Of a stretch of 64,000 nucleotides of DNA, positions 55,583 through 64,000 are shown piece by piece. The position numbers were made by a program, and so were the translations under genes. The notes under the pieces were generated by a model. It saw nothing but the letters and a program-made list of their open reading frames with translations, ran no database searches and had not been told where the DNA came from. Origin of the DNA: Asaia bogorensis NBRC 16594 (GTDB lineage: Bacteria; Pseudomonadota; Alphaproteobacteria; Acetobacterales; Acetobacteraceae); NCBI RefSeq assembly GCF_001547995.1, contig NZ_AP014690.1, forward strand, positions 897,501-961,500, written 5' to 3'. Position 1 is the first letter of the stretch, and every line of letters starts with the position of its first letter.

Positions 55583-56335
55583 GTGGGGAAGATGTTCGAT
55601 TTTAGCTGGTCGGAAATTGCGCTGATCGTTGTCGTGGCGCTGGTTTTCATCGGCCCCAAGGACATGCCGACCGCCATTCGCGCCGTCAGTCGGGGTATCA
55701 AGGCGGTGCGCCGCATGGCGTCCGAGTTTCAGGGCCATGTGGATGAGATGATCCGCGAGGCCGATCTGGGTGAAGCACGCGACCATCTGCGCGACCTGAA
55801 GCGCTTCGACTTCCGGGACCGTATTGCGCGCACGATCGACTCCGACAAGACGATCAGCAAGAGCCTGGATTTCACGCCTCCTCCGTCGCTTTCCTTTCCG
55901 GCCCACGGAACGGACAACGCGATCCCGGTCACGGGGCCTGGCGTGACAGAGACGCCCAATACCCATGCCTACGGTACCGGTGAGGTTGAGGCTCACAGTC
56001 CGGCCCGGCCGGCCGAGGCCTTTGGTCCAGCGATCCTGCCCCCGGCAACGGCGCGTCGCCTCCGGCATGAAGAGACGCTGTGGCATGCCCCGGCCGTCAT
56101 TCCGCCCTTGCGGGTCATCCATAATGGGCGTCGTGTCGCGCTCGATCCGCCACCTGCCGCGCCTGCCTCGGTGCCTCCTGCATCGTCAAAGCCTGGCGAC
56201 GCAATGAGCGGTCATCCCGCTGCGGCGACCCCCGACCTTACCCAAGCGCCCTATCCCGCCATGACCCCAGAGGTCTCAACGGCCCCGGCCCATGCGCCGG
56301 GGGTGATCCTGCCTGAATGTCCGACAGCGCCATGA
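55583..56335 (+). CDS. tatB: Sec-independent translocase TatB
   Basis: A 250-residue TatB: one N-terminal membrane helix (SWSEIALIVVVALVFIGPKD, residues about 5-24), an amphipathic helix and a long, Pro-rich C-terminal tail of over 150 residues. TatB is the receptor partner of TatC for twin-arginine substrates. In many alphaproteobacteria tatA lies between scpB and tatB; here only 41 bp separate scpB and tatB, so tatA is absent from this position. Its end overlaps tatC. Confidence 0.9.
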   Translation: MGKMFDFSWSEIALIVVVALVFIGPKDMPTAIRAVSRGIKAVRRMASEFQGHVDEMIREADLGEARDHLRDLKRFDFRDRIARTIDSDKTISKSLDFTPPPSLSFPAHGTDNAIPVTGPGVTETPNTHAYGTGEVEAHSPARPAEAFGPAILPPATARRLRHEETLWHAPAVIPPLRVIHNGRRVALDPPPAAPASVPPASSKPGDAMSGHPAAATPDLTQAPYPAMTPEVSTAPAHAPGVILPECPTAP

Positions 56336-57111
56336 CGAATAACGACTCCCTCGATGACAAGGCCATGCCGCTTCTCGATCACCTGATCGAGCTGCGCAGG
56401 CGGCTTATCTGGTCTCTGGTCGCGTTTATCGTCGCCTTCCTGCTCTGCTATCATTTCTCGGAGCAGATCTATCTGTTTCTTGCCGAGCCTTTGGCGAAGA
56501 TCATGCGGCAGCAGGGCGAGCAGCCGCATCTGATCTATACGGCGCTGTCAGAAGCCTTTTTTACCTATGTGCGCGTGGCGGTGTTCGGGGCCGTGTTCCT
56601 GTCATTTCCGATCATCGCCATGCAGGCCTGGATCTTTATCGCACCGGGCCTGTATCGCAACGAGAAGCGGGCCTTTGCGCCCTTCCTGATTGCCACGCCG
56701 CTCATGTTCCTGCTTGGCGCGACCATGGCGTATTACTTCATCTTCCCCATAGCATGGCGCTTCTTCCTGTCGTTTCAGACGGCCCCGGCAGGTTCGCAGG
56801 GGCTGCATATCGAGTTGCAGGCGAGGGTCTCGGATTATCTTTCTCTAGTCATGAAGCTGATCCTGGCTTTCGGTGCGGCTTTCGAACTGCCCGTCGTGCT
56901 GACGCTGCTGGCACGTGTGGGCATTGTAACCTCCAAAGGCCTGAAGAAATTCCGCCGCTATGCCATTGTCGGTGCAACGGTCATTGCCGCCATACTGGCC
57001 CCGCCCGATGTGATTACCCAGGTGGGCCTCGCCGTGCCGCTGATCTTTCTGTATGAAATCTCGATCTTTACGGCACGTCTCGTTGAGCCGCGCCCTGCGA
57101 CGATCGACTGA
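56317..57111 (+). CDS. tatC: Sec-independent translocase TatC
   Basis: A 264-residue six-helix membrane protein that recognises twin-arginine signal peptides. The N-terminal PLLDHLIELRRRLIWSLVAF, the conserved EAFFTYVRVAVFGA, and FGAAFELPVVLTLLARVGIV are TatC signatures. The frame opens at ATG 56317, overlapping tatB by 19 bp with GGGGGTGA upstream; an alternative ATG at 56332 overlaps the tatB stop as ATGA. Either start is possible. It is coupled to tatB and precedes serS. Confidence 0.94.
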   Translation: MSDSAMTNNDSLDDKAMPLLDHLIELRRRLIWSLVAFIVAFLLCYHFSEQIYLFLAEPLAKIMRQQGEQPHLIYTALSEAFFTYVRVAVFGAVFLSFPIIAMQAWIFIAPGLYRNEKRAFAPFLIATPLMFLLGATMAYYFIFPIAWRFFLSFQTAPAGSQGLHIELQARVSDYLSLVMKLILAFGAAFELPVVLTLLARVGIVTSKGLKKFRRYAIVGATVIAAILAPPDVITQVGLAVPLIFLYEISIFTARLVEPRPATID

Positions 57112-57133
57112 AAACTGACAGGACTTTACTGAC

Positions 57134-58396
57134 ATGCATGACTTGCGCGCCCTTCGCGCCGACCCGGCTGGTTTTGATGCGGCTCTGGCTCGTCGCGGCC
57201 TGTCGCCTGTCGCCGGTGATCTGGTGCGACGCGATGAGGAGCGTCGTGCGGCCCTTCAGGTCCTTCAGGAGCAGCAGGCACAGCGCAAGGTGCTGGCCAG
57301 GGAAATCGGTCAGGGCAAGAAAGCCGGGCAGGATACCAGCACCCTTGAGCAGAAGGCTGTCGAACTGCGCGATCATATCGCCGCGCTCGAAGCCAGTGCC
57401 TCGACAATCGAGAGCGAGATCAGCGCCACGCTGGCCGGTCTGCCCAACCGTCTCGATGAAACCGTGCCGGAAGGGCGCGATGAGGAGGCCAATCAGGTTG
57501 TTCACCAATGGGGTGAGGTGCCTGTTTTCGATTTCGAGCCCAAGCAGCATTTCGAACTTGGCGAACAGCTGGGGCTGATGGATTTCCCGACGGCCGCCAA
57601 GCTTTCAGGGGCCCGTTTCACGGTGCTGCGCGGGGCGCTGGCGCGGCTGGAGCGTGCGCTCGGGCAATACATGCTCGATACCCACACGCAGGAATTTGGC
57701 TATAGCGAGACCATCGTGCCGCTTCTGGTCAATGATGCGGCCATGTACGGCACCGACAAGCTGCCCAAATTCGCCGAGGATTCTTTTCAGACCACGGATG
57801 GCCGCTGGTTGATCCCGACCGCAGAGGTGCCCCTCACGGCCAGCGTCGCAGGCGAGATCCTTGAGGCGAAGGCGTTGCCATTGCGTATGACGGCGCTTTC
57901 AAGCTGTTTCCGTTCCGAGGCCGGGTCGGCCGGGCGTGACGTGCGCGGCATGTTGCGCCAGCATCAGTTCAGCAAGGTCGAGCTGGTTTCCGTTACGACG
58001 CCTGAGGCCAGCGCAGATGAGCATGAGCGCATGACGCGCTGTGCAGAAACCATTCTGGAGCGACTGAATATTCCCTATCGTCGTATGCTGCTCTGCGCCG
58101 GAGATACCGGGTTCGGTGCCGCCAAGACATTCGATCTCGAAGGCTGGTTGCCCGGCCAGAAGGCCTGGCGCGAAATCTCCTCTTGCTCCAACACGCGCGA
58201 TTTTCAGGCACGCCGCATGAATGCGCGCTACCGCACCGAGAACGGTCCGGCTTTTGTGAACACCCTCAACGGGTCTGGTCTGGCAGTGGGGCGCACGCTG
58301 ATTGCCGTCATGGAAAACGGCCAGACGGCCGATGGGGCGATCGAGATCCCCGAGGTGTTGCACCCCTATATGGGCGGGATGACCCGCATCGGCTGA
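57134..58396 (+). CDS. serS: Seryl-tRNA synthetase
   Basis: A 420-residue class II synthetase. An N-terminal coiled-coil arm (about residues 30-100) that grips the long variable arm of tRNA-Ser is followed by the catalytic domain with [21 protein letters not shown] (motif 2 region, here cited as [11 protein letters not shown] and GMLRQHQF) and [17 protein letters not shown] (motif 3). The N-terminus [17 protein letters not shown] is standard. It ends the scp-tat-ser group; dld begins 146 bp downstream. Confidence 0.95.
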   Translation: MHDLRALRADPAGFDAALARRGLSPVAGDLVRRDEERRAALQVLQEQQAQRKVLAREIGQGKKAGQDTSTLEQKAVELRDHIAALEASASTIESEISATLAGLPNRLDETVPEGRDEEANQVVHQWGEVPVFDFEPKQHFELGEQLGLMDFPTAAKLSGARFTVLRGALARLERALGQYMLDTHTQEFGYSETIVPLLVNDAAMYGTDKLPKFAEDSFQTTDGRWLIPTAEVPLTASVAGEILEAKALPLRMTALSSCFRSEAGSAGRDVRGMLRQHQFSKVELVSVTTPEASADEHERMTRCAETILERLNIPYRRMLLCAGDTGFGAAKTFDLEGWLPGQKAWREISSCSNTRDFQARRMNARYRTENGPAFVNTLNGSGLAVGRTLIAVMENGQTADGAIEIPEVLHPYMGGMTRIG

Positions 58397-58542
58397 TGAT
58401 TACCCTCGATGGGACGCGCATCCGATGGCACGGCAAAGCCAGTCTGTCGGATCAGGTCGCATCGTCGCCGTGCGGGTGAGCGCCTGCCTGACACGCCCGT
58501 AAAAAGGGCGTCGTGACTGACATTGCGAGAAGGAAGACCCTC

Positions 58543-60264
58543 ATGCGTCTGACCGAACCGACCCTTCATGCCGACAGGCTTCTTGTGCTGTTGCGTCAGA
58601 TCGTCGGCACGCCGCATGTGCTTGTCGCGCCCCATGCGACAGCGCCCTATACCAAGGGGTTCCGGTTCGGATCGGGCAAGGTGAGGGCGGTCATCCGGCC
58701 ACGCACGCTGGTGGAATTCTGGCGTGTGGCCGAGCTTTGCGTAGCGGCTGACCAGATCATGATCGTGCAGGCGGCCAATACCGGGCTGACCGGGGGCTCG
58801 ACGCCAGACGGCGACGCATATGATCGCCCCGTCATCCTGATCAACACCCGTCGTCTGCGCGGCATGCATCTGATCGATGGTGGCCGACAGGTGATCTGCC
58901 TGCCCGGCACAACCCTGCACAAGCTTGAAACCACCCTCGCGCGTTATGGGCGCGAGCCCCATTCGGTTATTGGCTCATCCTGCATCGGGGCCTCGGTGCT
59001 GGGTGGGATCAGCAATAATTCAGGGGGCGCTCTGGTGCAGCGCGGCCCGGCTTATACCGAGATGGCCCTGTATGGTCGCGTTACGGCGGAGGGACGACTC
59101 GAGCTCGTCAACCATCTGGGTGTGAAACTGGATGCTGACCCCATCAAGGCGCTGGCCCGTCTGGAAAGTGGCGCGTTCACACGTGACGAGATCGAATGGA
59201 CCGGTCGGAAAGGGCATGATGACGGCTATATCGCGCATGTGCGCGATGTTGAGGCCCAGACACCTGGGCGATTCAACCAGGATGAGCGCCGTCTGTTCGA
59301 GGCATCCGGCTGCGCGGGTAAGCTGATCGTCTTTGCCGTGCGCGTTGACAGCTTTCCGGCCGAGCTCGATTCCCGCGTTTTCTATATAGGCACGAACTGC
59401 ACCGATAAGCTGGAGGATCTGCGCCGCCATCTGCTGACGGCCTACGACACGCTGCCGATCGCCGGTGAATACATGCACCGCAATGCCTTTCGTATTGCCG
59501 AGGCCTATGGGCGCGATACGGTGGCCCTCATACGCTACGCAGGCACCAGAAATATTCCGCGTCTTTTTGCGGCCAAGGCCTGGCTCGATGACTGGCTTGG
59601 TCAGTGGAAATGGCTGCCTGCGCACCTGACCGACAAGGTCATGCAGAAGCTGGGGCGTGTGTTACCCCAGCAGATTCCAGAGCGTATGCTCGCCTTCGAG
59701 GCGCGATTCGAGCACCATCTCATGCTGCGCGTCTCGGCAGATCTGGCCGCCAAGGTCGAGGCGCATTTGCGCGATACGTTCGCGACAGAAGGAACAGACT
59801 GGTTCGCCTGCACGCCTGATGAAGGCAAGCGTGCCTTTCTGCATCGGTTTGCGGCAGCCGGTGCGGCGCTGCGTTATCGCGCGGTGCATGATCATAAGGT
59901 GGGGGAGATTGTTGCCCTTGATGTTGCGCTGCGACGCAACGACAGGGAATGGTCCGAAACCTTGCCCGCGGCACTCGATGCCCGGATTTTGGAGAAGCTC
60001 TATTACGGGCATTTTCTCTGCCACGTGATGCATCAGGATTACGTTCTGAAGCCGGGGGAGTCAGCGGAAGCGACCGAGCATGAAATGCTCACGCAGCTGG
60101 ACCAGAGAGGGGCCCGCTATCCTGCGGAACATAATCTCGGTCATCTGTATGAGGGCGATGACGCCCTGTTTGCCCATTACCGGGATCTGGACCCTTGTAA
60201 CTGTCTCAATCCCGGTATCGGAAGGTCGACAAAGAAGCGAAACTGGAAAGCAGAAAGTATCTGA
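58543..60264 (+). CDS. dld: Quinone-dependent D-lactate dehydrogenase
   Basis: A 573-residue peripheral membrane flavoenzyme that oxidises D-lactate to pyruvate and passes electrons to quinone. The N-terminal FAD_binding_4 domain shows ANTGLTGGSTPDG and GSSCIGASVLGGISNNSGG; the C-terminal Lact-deh-memb domain includes HHLMLRVSADLA, LHRFAAAGAALRYRAVHDHK and LDPCNCLNPGIG. ATG 58543 is preferred over GTG 58513 because AAGGA stands about eight bases upstream and the resulting length matches E. coli Dld (571). A respiratory D-lactate dehydrogenase fits acetic acid bacteria. A hairpin follows. Confidence 0.92.
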   Translation: MRLTEPTLHADRLLVLLRQIVGTPHVLVAPHATAPYTKGFRFGSGKVRAVIRPRTLVEFWRVAELCVAADQIMIVQAANTGLTGGSTPDGDAYDRPVILINTRRLRGMHLIDGGRQVICLPGTTLHKLETTLARYGREPHSVIGSSCIGASVLGGISNNSGGALVQRGPAYTEMALYGRVTAEGRLELVNHLGVKLDADPIKALARLESGAFTRDEIEWTGRKGHDDGYIAHVRDVEAQTPGRFNQDERRLFEASGCAGKLIVFAVRVDSFPAELDSRVFYIGTNCTDKLEDLRRHLLTAYDTLPIAGEYMHRNAFRIAEAYGRDTVALIRYAGTRNIPRLFAAKAWLDDWLGQWKWLPAHLTDKVMQKLGRVLPQQIPERMLAFEARFEHHLMLRVSADLAAKVEAHLRDTFATEGTDWFACTPDEGKRAFLHRFAAAGAALRYRAVHDHKVGEIVALDVALRRNDREWSETLPAALDARILEKLYYGHFLCHVMHQDYVLKPGESAEATEHEMLTQLDQRGARYPAEHNLGHLYEGDDALFAHYRDLDPCNCLNPGIGRSTKKRNWKAESI

Positions 60265-60280
60265 GGAGAGTAGAACGGGT

Positions 60281-60321
60281 GGCCCTGCGCAAGACCTGTC
60301 AAAGCAAGGTGGCGTAGGGCC
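60281..60321 (+). terminator. Hairpin downstream of dld
   Basis: GGCCCTGCGC (60281-60290) pairs over 10 bp, with one GU, with GCGTAGGGCC (60312-60321); the loop also holds ACCT/AGGT arms. It lies 16 bp past the dld stop. There is no T run, so it may be a 3'-end stabiliser rather than a terminator. Confidence 0.5.
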
Positions 60322-60390
60322 GAGGCGCGCCTTTACGGTGGGCCAACCCCTTTATATTTGGCATCTGCAGAGAAAACCCTGATCGAGATC

Positions 60391-60513
60391 ATGGTTTTCG
60401 ACGAAAATGTGCTTACGGAAAAACCAGACGACATATCTGTATTCCTTCTTCACATGGCGCACGATGCGCACTATTTCGCGTTGGCCGAACTTTACTTCAA
60501 TCAACCGGAGTAA
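60391..60513 (+). CDS. Possible 40-residue small protein (doubtful)
   Basis: An ATG at 60391 opens a frame to TAA 60511-60513. The product is acidic with a hydrophobic middle (ISVFLLHMAHDAHYFALAEL). Only a weak GAG precedes the start. It has codon use unlike the neighbours. It may be random; no family is recognised. Confidence 0.15.
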   Translation: MVFDENVLTEKPDDISVFLLHMAHDAHYFALAELYFNQPE

Positions 60514-60893
60514 TTTCCGGAGAATTACTTGAAGCAACCTCGGTTGCCGCAAAGAAACGCTAGCGCGGTTTTTGTGAAGAATGGAAGAACTTTTTGCGTC
60601 GACCACGCGAAAAAATTCATGTGTCGCGCCGGAAACCGAGGCGATGATCTGGATAAGTCTATGTTTTGACTTGATTTTCCGGCTTATGGCGAGGCTGGGC
60701 GACTCGTCAAATCCGGCCCATTACAGCGCCCGCCCAACCGTTTCGCATGGTGCTGACGCCAGCTCGGCAGCGATGCAGGCGCCAGCGACAGGGAGGGGAC
60801 GCGCACGCGCGATCTTGCGCAGCCACACTCCCATGCTCCTATTCTGGGTATGTTCTGCCACCCTGCCGAAGCGCAGCGAGACGACGCGGGATA

Positions 60894-60919
60894 AAAAGCG
60901 ATTGCGGCGTGTCAGCCGC
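60894..60919 (-). terminator. Terminator overlapping the helicase stop codon
   Basis: Leftward, GCGGC-tgacac-GCCGC (60919-60904) contains the TGA stop and is followed, after 5 bases, by TTTTTAT. The 5-bp stem is short, but the T run fits a terminator. Confidence 0.5.
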
Positions 60920-63461
60920 GGCCGTGGCCACCCTTGCCGCCCTTGCGTGGGCCGCCCGCTCCCTTGAAACGCTTGCCGGAGGGCGACCCACCGGGGGAGC
61001 GCTCACCCGATTCGCTCCTGCCGCCATCGCGCCCGGCGCCGTCACGCCGCGCATCGCCTCTGGATGACGGGGGGCGGCCGGGGCCGGAATAGCCTCCGCC
61101 GGACCGGTCACCAAATCCTTTCCCGCCGCCGCGCCTGCCGGGCATGGCGCGTTTCTGGTGTTCGCGCTCGCGGCTTTGCTGGCGAAGCACCGCCTCGATC
61201 CAGTCATTCAGGGCCGTCGTGTTGTCCTCGGCGGCCTGCTTGTCGGTGTAAGCATCGGCAAAGCGCAGCGAGAGCCAGCGCCACGCCACAAGGCGCTTGT
61301 GCCGTTTCTCGGCGCGTTCGAGTTCCTCGCGCCCGGCCTGTGAGGGCTGGACCAGACGCCCAGTGCCGGGCGGCGGCACCCGCCGACCCGCTGCATGATC
61401 GCTGGCCCAGCCGACCAGCCGCGAAATGCCATTATCGCGCTCATCGATGGGGCACATGGCGTAGACCCAGCGCTGGGTGAGGGACAGCCCCTCCACACCT
61501 TCCAGGGCTGAGGCAATCTCGAAGGCCTGATCCATATCGGCCAGACGGTAATTCGGGTCGTCGGCGCGCAACACGGCGCGCTTGATGCGCACCAGCACAC
61601 CGTAAAGGCTGTCGGTCTCGATTTCCTCAGCCACCGCGCGCACGATATCGGCATCCGGCTGCACGAGGGGGCGCAGTTCCGTGATGGGCTCGGGCGGTGC
61701 GGCCAGCATCTTGCGGATATGGGCCGGTGTGCCAGCTTCACCCAGCACGGCGACGACGCCGTTTTCATGATGGCCGTAGCGCCCGGCGCGACCGCCAATC
61801 TGCTTGATTTCCTGCGCGGTGAGGTCTCGCGTCTGCTTGCCGTCATATTTGCGCAGCGCACTGAACACCACGCGCTTGATGGACAGGTTGAGCCCCATGC
61901 CAATGGCATCGGTTGCGACAAGGATTTCGGCCTCGCCATTATTGAATCGCGCGGCTTCGGCACGGCGCACCTCAGGGCTGAGCGCGCCATAGACTACGGC
62001 CACACGCTTGCCGAGCGTCAGAAGCTCGGCGCGCAGATCCAGCACCTCGCGTCGTGAGAAGGCAATAAGCGCATCGCCCGCCTCCAGATCGCGCAGGCGC
62101 AAGGGTGCGCTGGCGGCGCGGAGTGGCGATTTGCGCTCAAGGCTGATTTCATCCAGCGGGTCATCGCAAAGCTCGGCAATACGCCTGATGAGGGGGATGC
62201 AATCGGGGGCGCCCAGAATATACAGATGACGCGCCGGTACACCCATGATGGCAGCCGTCCAGGCCGCGCCGCGATCGGGGTCCATCAGCATTTGCGCTTC
62301 ATCGATCAGCGCGACATCGACCGGGTTGTGAAAGGGGCACATCTCGACCGTCGCGGCCAGATGGCGGGCGCCGGGGAAATCGATGCGTTCCTCACCCGTG
62401 GCGAGCGAGGCCGGAACCCCGCGGGACAACAGGGACTCGCGAAACTCATGGGCCAGAAGGCGCAGGGGGGCGAGGGCGAGGCCGCTCTCGGCATTGGCCA
62501 GCGCATTGAGCGCGGTGTAGGATTTGCCTGAATTGGTCGGGCCGGTCACCAGCGTGATACGGCGCTTGAGCGAGCGTGCCGTGCGAAAATGCGCGACATA
62601 GCGATCGAGCGCGGCCACACGGGCGATGACAGCATTGCCGACCTTGCGTCCGGCAAGCGCTGGCGTGCCTTTCTGGCCTCCGCGCCATTCCGCCAGCTGC
62701 GAACGCAGGCGCTTGAGGATTTCGGGATCGAACTCGAATTTTTCGGTGCCGTCGGGCTGCGGGGTACGGCGTGTGACGGGAAGGCGGTTTTCGGCAATCC
62801 AGCGCAGCGCCTCACGCGGGGTGCAATGCAGGATAGCGGGCACCTGATCGAACCCGACGAGGCTTTCTTCCCATGCCTTGAGGCGCTCGTTTTCCCGCTT
62901 GCGCCGGGCCTCGGCACGCGCCTCGATCCGCTCTTCCTCTTCGCGTCGCGCCTTTTCGCTCGCGATCAGTTCGGCCTCGAAGCCGGTATCCTCCACCCCG
63001 AAAGCCGAGGCGATGATCTGCGCCAGCCGATCGATCTGTCCGCCCGAGAGGAAGGTGCCCGCATCGGTCAGATCGGCCTGCACCGCTTCAAGCACGTCGC
63101 GCGGCGTATGCCCCATATCGCGAAAACGTGCGGCCAGCGTGTCTGCCAGCGTGGCACGGAGCAGCTCTGGCGTGGCCCGGGGGTCGTGTACGCGACTCAC
63201 CGCATCGAGCATGTCAGCCTTGCTGATCCAGAGTTCACCCGCGCGGCGGGTGAGGTTCATCAGCTGTGCTGCCCAGTCCTTGCGGCGCACATCGCATATC
63301 AGGCGCTCATATTCAGAGGCGAGGATGGTGTTCGTCCCCGGCACGAGGCTTCGTGCGATCAGTTTGAGCAGGCGCGGCTCTTCCTTGGGGGAGGGCGAGA
63401 GGCCGGTTTCCTCGATCGCAACAGAGAGCGCGTGATCGGCGGGGGAGAGTGCTGAGTCCAT
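60912..63461 (-). CDS. SUV3-like ATP-dependent RNA helicase with RGG-type tail
   Basis: An 849-residue superfamily 2 helicase. The N-terminal 270 residues are a helical, Arg/Glu-rich region. The helicase core shows GPTNSGKSYTAL (motif I, near residue 305), ALIDEAQML (motif II, DEAQ variant), VATDAIGMGLNLSIKRVVFS (motif V) and QIGGRAGRYG (motif VI), then the SUV3 C-terminal domain. From about residue 780 the tail is Gly/Arg/Ser/Lys-rich (RRGGGKGFGDRSGGG), likely binding RNA. SUV3 proteins unwind RNA with exoribonucleases in mitochondria; the alphaproteobacterial form probably acts in mRNA decay. It is divergent from the S10 peptidase gene. Confidence 0.88.
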   Translation of the reverse strand: MDSALSPADHALSVAIEETGLSPSPKEEPRLLKLIARSLVPGTNTILASEYERLICDVRRKDWAAQLMNLTRRAGELWISKADMLDAVSRVHDPRATPELLRATLADTLAARFRDMGHTPRDVLEAVQADLTDAGTFLSGGQIDRLAQIIASAFGVEDTGFEAELIASEKARREEEERIEARAEARRKRENERLKAWEESLVGFDQVPAILHCTPREALRWIAENRLPVTRRTPQPDGTEKFEFDPEILKRLRSQLAEWRGGQKGTPALAGRKVGNAVIARVAALDRYVAHFRTARSLKRRITLVTGPTNSGKSYTALNALANAESGLALAPLRLLAHEFRESLLSRGVPASLATGEERIDFPGARHLAATVEMCPFHNPVDVALIDEAQMLMDPDRGAAWTAAIMGVPARHLYILGAPDCIPLIRRIAELCDDPLDEISLERKSPLRAASAPLRLRDLEAGDALIAFSRREVLDLRAELLTLGKRVAVVYGALSPEVRRAEAARFNNGEAEILVATDAIGMGLNLSIKRVVFSALRKYDGKQTRDLTAQEIKQIGGRAGRYGHHENGVVAVLGEAGTPAHIRKMLAAPPEPITELRPLVQPDADIVRAVAEEIETDSLYGVLVRIKRAVLRADDPNYRLADMDQAFEIASALEGVEGLSLTQRWVYAMCPIDERDNGISRLVGWASDHAAGRRVPPPGTGRLVQPSQAGREELERAEKRHKRLVAWRWLSLRFADAYTDKQAAEDNTTALNDWIEAVLRQQSREREHQKRAMPGRRGGGKGFGDRSGGGYSGPGRPPSSRGDARRDGAGRDGGRSESGERSPGGSPSGKRFKGAGGPRKGGKGGHGRG

Positions 63462-63548
63462 GAATCCGTTTGTGCGTTATGACACGGTTTGCTGCAACGG
63501 GAGACTTGCGGCCATGGGCGTTTCGCTTTCCTATACGCAACCGGAACG

Positions 63549-63570
63549 ATACGCCGCGGCGTATTTTTTT
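63549..63570 (+). terminator. Terminator-like hairpin in the S10 gene leader
   Basis: ATACGC-CGCG-GCGTAT (63549-63564) is a perfect palindromic stem followed directly by a run of seven Ts (63564-63570). It lies 25 bp before the GTG start of the S10 gene and is not behind any rightward gene. A premature terminator (attenuator) is possible, as is a stabilising 5' hairpin. Confidence 0.55.
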
Positions 63571-63594
63571 GAGACGTGACACAAGGAGAACCCG

Positions 63595-64000
63595 GTGCGG
63601 TTCAAGCAAGCTCCGAAGATTTCTGCTCTTTTCGCTCTGACGGCTTTGATGGGCGGCACGGCCCTCGCAGCGCCGGACATGCCGCCGCCGCATATGGGCC
63701 CGCCACCCCCGCCCCCCGGCCCCGATGGTGGCCCCGGCGAGGTGCATGGTCCTGCCTTTCTGATGAAGCCACAGCATGTTCTGAGCGATGGCAGCGTAAC
63801 CATTCGCGGGCAGGCTGTTCCCTATCAGGCAGAGTCGGGCACGCTCATCGTTCATCCCGAGGGCTGGGACGATGCCAATCCCGATCCGAAGGCCCCGCAG
63901 GCTGTCGCCTCCATTTTCTACGTCGCCTATTTCAAGAAAGGCGCGCATGCGGAAAACCGCCCCATCACGTTTGTCTATAATGGTGGGCCGGGTTCTGCGA
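63595..64000 (+). CDS. Peptidase S10 (serine carboxypeptidase-like), N-terminal part
   Basis: The first 135 residues of a gene running past the window. It begins at GTG 63595 with AAGGAG eight bases upstream. A Sec signal peptide (about residues 1-26) is followed by a Pro/Gly/Asp-rich linker (PPPHMGPPPPPPGPDGGPG) and then the S10 domain start, with IFYVAYFKKGA and the conserved NGGPGSA oxyanion segment. The catalytic Ser, Asp and His lie beyond the window. The enzyme would be a periplasmic serine carboxypeptidase-related protein; its substrate is unknown. It is divergent from the SUV3-like gene. Confidence 0.8.
   Translation, partial: MRFKQAPKISALFALTALMGGTALAAPDMPPPHMGPPPPPPGPDGGPGEVHGPAFLMKPQHVLSDGSVTIRGQAVPYQAESGTLIVHPEGWDDANPDPKAPQAVASIFYVAYFKKGAHAENRPITFVYNGGPGSA

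Larger units (their letters stand above)
60265..60911. other. Intergenic region after dld
   Basis: This 647-bp gap separates dld from the convergent helicase gene. It contains a strong hairpin (60281-60321), a short frame at 60391-60513 encoding 40 residues with poor start signals, an AT-richer stretch at 60380-60680, and the terminator of the helicase gene. No other frame shows recognisable sequence. Confidence 0.5.

Overview
This 64 kb window is ordinary chromosomal sequence of a GC-rich alphaproteobacterium, most likely an acetic acid bacterium (Acetobacteraceae). The inference rests on alphaproteobacterial hallmarks: an RNase E with an inserted S1 region and a C-terminal GWW motif, an EipB/DUF1849 periplasmic protein, the argS-SPOR-scpA-scpB-tat-serS cluster, a two-subunit glycyl-tRNA synthetase, and a respiratory D-lactate dehydrogenase. 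A genus cannot be fixed from the sequence alone. There are no insertion sequences, prophage, CRISPR arrays, rRNA genes or replication origin; one tRNA gene (Arg, anticodon CCG) is present.

Layout. Positions 1-9,100 form an accessory-like stretch: the end of an MFS transporter, an ArsB-type permease, a DUF2252 protein, a GH32 beta-fructosidase behind a clear promoter with palindromes, a Gfo/Idh/MocA oxidoreductase, an SMR exporter behind a probable guanidine-II riboswitch, small secreted proline-rich or lipoprotein genes, a GlcG/HbpS protein, tRNA-Arg and an AT-richer BamE-like lipoprotein. Positions 9,100-27,700 carry an alpha/beta hydrolase lipoprotein, polA, an atypical SCO1 protein, an oligopeptide-binding protein, an acyltransferase, purD, xseA, rne, a Tat-exported amidase, and leuA preceded by an apparent leucine-rich leader peptide and attenuator. 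Positions 27,700-35,200 hold two glycine-zipper lipoproteins and the rod-shape operon mreB-mreC-mreD-mrdA-rodA plus a DUF3293 gene. Positions 35,150-37,900 are a compact leftward operon (FAD protein, DUF202 membrane protein, LysR regulator) with an inverted repeat over its promoter. Positions 38,100-49,700 carry glyQS, DUF2076, surE, a Rieske/AIFL reductase, aspS, eipB, xthA and erpA. Positions 49,750-60,300 are the dgt, argS, SPOR, scpA, scpB, tatB, tatC, serS cluster followed by dld. The right end has a SUV3-like RNA helicase and the start of an S10 serine carboxypeptidase-like gene.

How the genes fit together. Envelope growth is a strong theme: MreBCD, PBP2 and RodA build the rod, the N-acetylmuramoyl-L-alanine amidase cleaves peptidoglycan, and its twin-arginine signal would use the TatBC translocase encoded in the same window. 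RNA turnover is represented by RNase E and the SUV3-like helicase, genome maintenance by polA, xseA, xthA, dgt and scpAB, and translation by glyQS, aspS, argS, serS and tRNA-Arg.

The most distinctive non-coding signals are the guanidine-II-like element at 6041-6110, the leader peptide and hairpin before leuA at 25862-26017, the palindromes at the GH32 promoter, the LysR-type inverted repeat near 37890, and a terminator-like hairpin in the leader of the S10 gene. I found no clear evidence of an entirely new multi-gene system; the best candidate for uncharacterised biology is the FAD protein-DUF202-LysR operon.
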